Of a stretch of 64,000 bases of DNA, positions 60,588-64,000 are shown one piece after another. The stretch comes from Tubulanus polymorphus (taxonomy: Eukaryota; Nemertea; Palaeonemertea; Tubulaniformes; Tubulanidae). The stretch is from NCBI RefSeq assembly GCF_964204645.1, contig NC_134027.1, positions 24,108,485 to 24,172,484 of the forward strand. Reading direction: 5' to 3'. A model generated the notes under the pieces. The model searched no databases, was not told where the DNA came from, and worked only from the letters and a program-made list of their open reading frames with translations. Numbering within the stretch: the first letter of the stretch is position 1; each line of letters begins with the position of its first letter. A program made the translations under genes and the position numbers.

Positions 60588-63500
60588 GTATGGAAAAAAA
60601 AAAGTTTTTTGATTCTAATTTTATCGGCAGAAAGCATGCGGATTCAACTGCAAATTTGAACGCGGTTAAAACTGTGTTTAAGTTAAGCTATCCTCACTGG
60701 CTGTGTTAAAAACCGGTGTGTGGTCGGGCTTTAGTAGAAATCTAGGATAAGGCGTGAAGTTTCCATATTATTTTGTAATTTCTATTTTTTTGGACGATTT
60801 ATCATATCGAAAGACAGAATTAAATTATGAAATTAATTTCTTATTGTTCTCATGACCCATCATTGAGACTGTAATAGGGATTGTCCTGATGTTTGATCGA
60901 TTTGATAATTTGTCTATTCGGCGTCCCTAACAAACCCACCAGAGGAATCGAACTCTGAACTTTCTCGATGGTCGGTTGAAATTCCAGAATTTTATTTGTT
61001 GAAATCAAGCGTCATAATCTAATACACCGTTTTAGCTTCAAAAAATTTGCTCGTCGCATTAGATTTCTGATAAAGCCTGACCAAACTCCGAGGAAATGAA
61101 AAAAAAAATAATATCAGATACGTTGAAAGGTTTGCGCTAATCCCTCCCGAGCGATAATTTGTTGTATGTTGTTATCGTTGTTTGTGAATGTGTATTGTCT
61201 TGTTATTATTCTTCATCATATAGCCAACTGTATTCTCCCTGGCAAGCGGCCCTCCTGAAACCCGAAATAAAAGCACTCTCGGTTAAATGCCCTAGTCCGG
61301 TTTTCTCCGATTCTAATGGGGTACCGACAGCACTACTGTGGCAAGCGAGGATTCTGCGATGGTCCGCCAGCTGTCGCTAATGGCATCTGCTTTACTGCGA
61401 TTAAATTCTGCCTACATTTCTATTAAATTTGAGTAAATTTATCTCACTAGTAAATCAAATTTTTACGGAAATCTATACCACACACTGAAAAAGTGAATCT
61501 CATATCGAAGCCATGTCTTGTTTGATAATATTCAGATTTGGAGCCTAAAAATTCACACAAGTTCGAATATCATCGAAAATGAACTAATTTTCACTACAAA
61601 CGACCCACAGCGTATTGGAGTACCGGTACCTGATCGGGATAACAAACGTGAAAACCTTATTCAAAACAAATCCGGCCAGTTCTTTCATTTGGGTTTTCAA
61701 GAGGTTGAGCTATGAATATTTGATTGTCATCTCCCATCGAACGAGTTGGAACCCCGCATTTTCAGAATAACGTAGAAGCGCCGATCTTGCCCGGGAGAAT
61801 ATGGTATCCGTTTATTCCGAGAGTTTTCAAACAGCTCTCTATTATCACCATCATCGCACATCATCGCCACCAGGTGGAAGCACTCTTTTCGAACGCGACG
61901 CTTAAAATATCTCTGCACCCGAACAACATCGCTGACTATCTCTTAATCGACAACTTGTAAAATCTTTCAGTAACTCGACTGTAGGGATTTAGTGCCACTA
62001 TATACCCGTCGCTCAAAGTCATGTTCGACTCGCATAGTTCGAATTTTTCGCAGGTGGTTTAAACGTTTACACACGGCAGCCGGCACTTAACTCAGCGTCC
62101 CCATCTTGTTTAGAAAAAAATTCATCTCAATTTTTATTATATAAGCTTGGCCCGTGACCATCATACGAGTTTAGCTGTTTTTTGTTAAAACGTTAAAACA
62201 GTAACAAAGATTTATTTATGCATTCCTGAAGAATATCACGATTGCGAATAATTCAATTCAATCGTCAAAATGTCGCCAGTGAATGTCAGGTCAGGTATTT
62301 TATTCAAGTTTTGAATTATTCATTTTCGACAGTATGAAGCAGTATATATGATATCTTTCAAGGGGTCGATAGATTTTCAAGTTACGTAGTTTTCTTTTTT
62401 CGAGAAATCATGACGCCCGTTAGAGATTCGAAGCGACTTATCGCGAGATCTTAAAACCTCAATTTCAACCGATCCGCCAGATCAAGTGTTAAATATATCT
62501 ACGAAGGTTATATGGAAATTGCTCAGAAATGAAAGGGTTAAAAGTGCTAAAAACGATTACCGCGAATCGATATTGATATCAGTTTTGACCGGAAACTAAA
62601 CTTCAACCGATCTGTCGATCTGTCGATCTGCCGATCTGCCGATCTGCTGATCTGGGGTGAAAGAATTAGATTAATCAGTTGTTACATTACTGCTGTAAAT
62701 CAGAACTTCCCGATGATAACTGACTACAGTAAAACCTGTTTTACATTCCTTCCTTCGCCGCTCGTCTCATCCTCGTTCTCCCTCTTCCCCATCTCCTTTC
62801 CCGCCCTGTCCGGGCTCTCGCCTCTATATTGCCCGTGCCTTTCTCCTCTTCCCCTCACACAGGGTGGCACTGACCGTGGTAAACCTGGACAAATAAGGGA
62901 ATTGGAAAACAATCCGGGAAAACTCGGGGAATTCAACAAATTTTACCATAAACCTAGAAAACTCAGGAAATTCAGATAATGCCATTGACCACGTGTTTCT
63001 TAATCAGTACGTGATTCAATGAAAAATGAATGAATTGTAACATTTTAAAATTTCTCTGATTCACTTTGGGAATTTTGTGGAAAAATCAGGGAAAAGGCGA
63101 TTTGCAAATTGTGGAAAGTGACCACCCTGTTAAACACCTTTCAGCTTTCTTCCTACCCTCCCCTCTCTTCTTAACCTTGGCCAATCTCATTACTTTTCTT
63201 TCTCCACATCTATCATTCCCTCCTCTCCATTCTCCCTCTATCTTACCATCACCTCTTTATCTCTTCTCTCCCACTCTATCTCCCTCTCCTCACTCTCTCT
63301 CTCTCTCTCTTGCTGTTGATAATGAACGCACGGTGTATAATATGTAAACCAACTGGTGGAGTCTGTCAGTTCACGGATTATAACTCCATAAACTCAATAA
63401 TTATCAGATCATTGATTAACGACCTAGTACACTTCTGTTAGAGAGCGTATAGATCTTCTGTCGATCTCTTATTCATTTCGGTGAAAAAAAAAACGATTTT

Positions 63501-64000
63501 AGCTTTGGCCACGTACTAAACTAGACCACCCCTGACTCGGACGAACTGAGGCCGGCAAAATTGATCTGAGGTATAAAGCAAAGTCCAAGTTAAGGATTGG
63601 AGAATGCGTTAGGAAGTCGGAAAAATTGTTTTGAGCTCGTCAAAAGTCCAAATTTGCCGTGTCCAGGGTTTAGTGTAGAAGCCATCATCATGTAGCTGGG
63701 CGCTATACATTTAGTTACTCGACCACCAGGTGAAGAAATCCATCGCGGCCACCAAAATTTTTTCTCAGTTATTTTGTGTCGCCATCATTTTCATTGGAAA
63801 AAAAAGCAAAAGGTTTATTTGCCATTGATGCTATGAAGCAAAACATTATTCTGGCCATATCCGATGTAAAGTTCGATAAGATCAGCGTATAAGTTCATTA
63901 CCGATTCATCTTTGCTTTACATATCGTGTATTAATAAACGTACATCGTGCTAATATCTATCGTCGATACGAAGCGATATATCAGTCTGGTAGCGAGCGAG
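60588..64000. other. Filamin intron after repeat 15, runs off window
   Basis: No hinge-1 or repeat-16-like sequence was seen. It contains a short array of CGATCTGYCGATCTG (about 62610-62655), a CAGGGTGGC-family element (62860-63129) and a CT-rich tract (63130-63312). One piece of the GGCAAGYGAGGAT repeat lies near 61340. Confidence 0.75.
62860..63129. mobile_element. 270-bp TIR element of the CAGGGTGGC family
   Basis: It starts CAGGGTGGCACTGACCG and ends AGTGACCACCCTG. The interior shares GGAAAACTCRGGGAATT words and a GTGATTCAATGAAAAATGAA segment with 47187-47529. Confidence 0.78.

Noticed and set aside
61159-61380. Possible next filamin exon (hinge 1)
   Set aside because: The translated sequence does not resemble hinge or repeat 16, and it overlaps a piece of the GGCAAGYGAGGAT repeat.

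Overview
The window is animal nuclear DNA: AT-rich introns, GT-AG spliced exons, microsatellites, minisatellites and many small inverted-repeat elements. The two recognisable genes, the exon/intron style and the frequent AGGCCTA-type intron words suggest a marine invertebrate, probably a lophotrochozoan such as a mollusc. That placement is an impression, not a proof.

Left part (1-6264, minus strand): the first three coding exons of a NUAK-family (AMPK-related) serine/threonine kinase. They cover the glycine-rich loop, the ATP-binding lysine, helix C and the catalytic HRD loop. The DFG motif, the C-lobe and the tail lie beyond the left edge. The introns hold a near-perfect 363-bp palindrome, a small TIR element and a minisatellite.

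Middle (6265-11169): a 4.9-kb divergent intergenic region between the NUAK start and the filamin start. It holds an inverted-repeat element, a long AT run and a possible TATA box.

Right part (11170-60587, plus strand, continuing past the right edge): a filamin gene. I resolve 24 coding exons whose phases all join, giving about 1,560 residues: an actin-binding domain (two calponin-homology domains) and 13 immunoglobulin-like filamin repeats. By alignment from memory to human filamin these match repeats 1-6, 8, 9 and 11-15, so counterparts of repeats 7 and 10 are absent. The linker between repeats 2 and 3 is enlarged by two small phase-1 exons (54 and 39 nt). A further set of possible 9-nt microexons lies in the same 14-kb interval. 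A separate candidate first coding exon (17216-17408) sits in intron 2 and could start a filamin form without an intact actin-binding domain.

Filamin cross-links actin filaments and anchors membrane proteins. NUAK kinases act on actomyosin contractility and adhesion, and as I recall fly work links NUAK to filamin turnover. The head-to-head arrangement may therefore be meaningful, but co-regulation is only an inference. Other notable structure: a 68/69-bp array that repeats a real splice donor eight times; three fold-back elements sharing a hammerhead-like stem-loop motif; several introns with their own minisatellite near the 5' splice site; and several families of short TIR elements.
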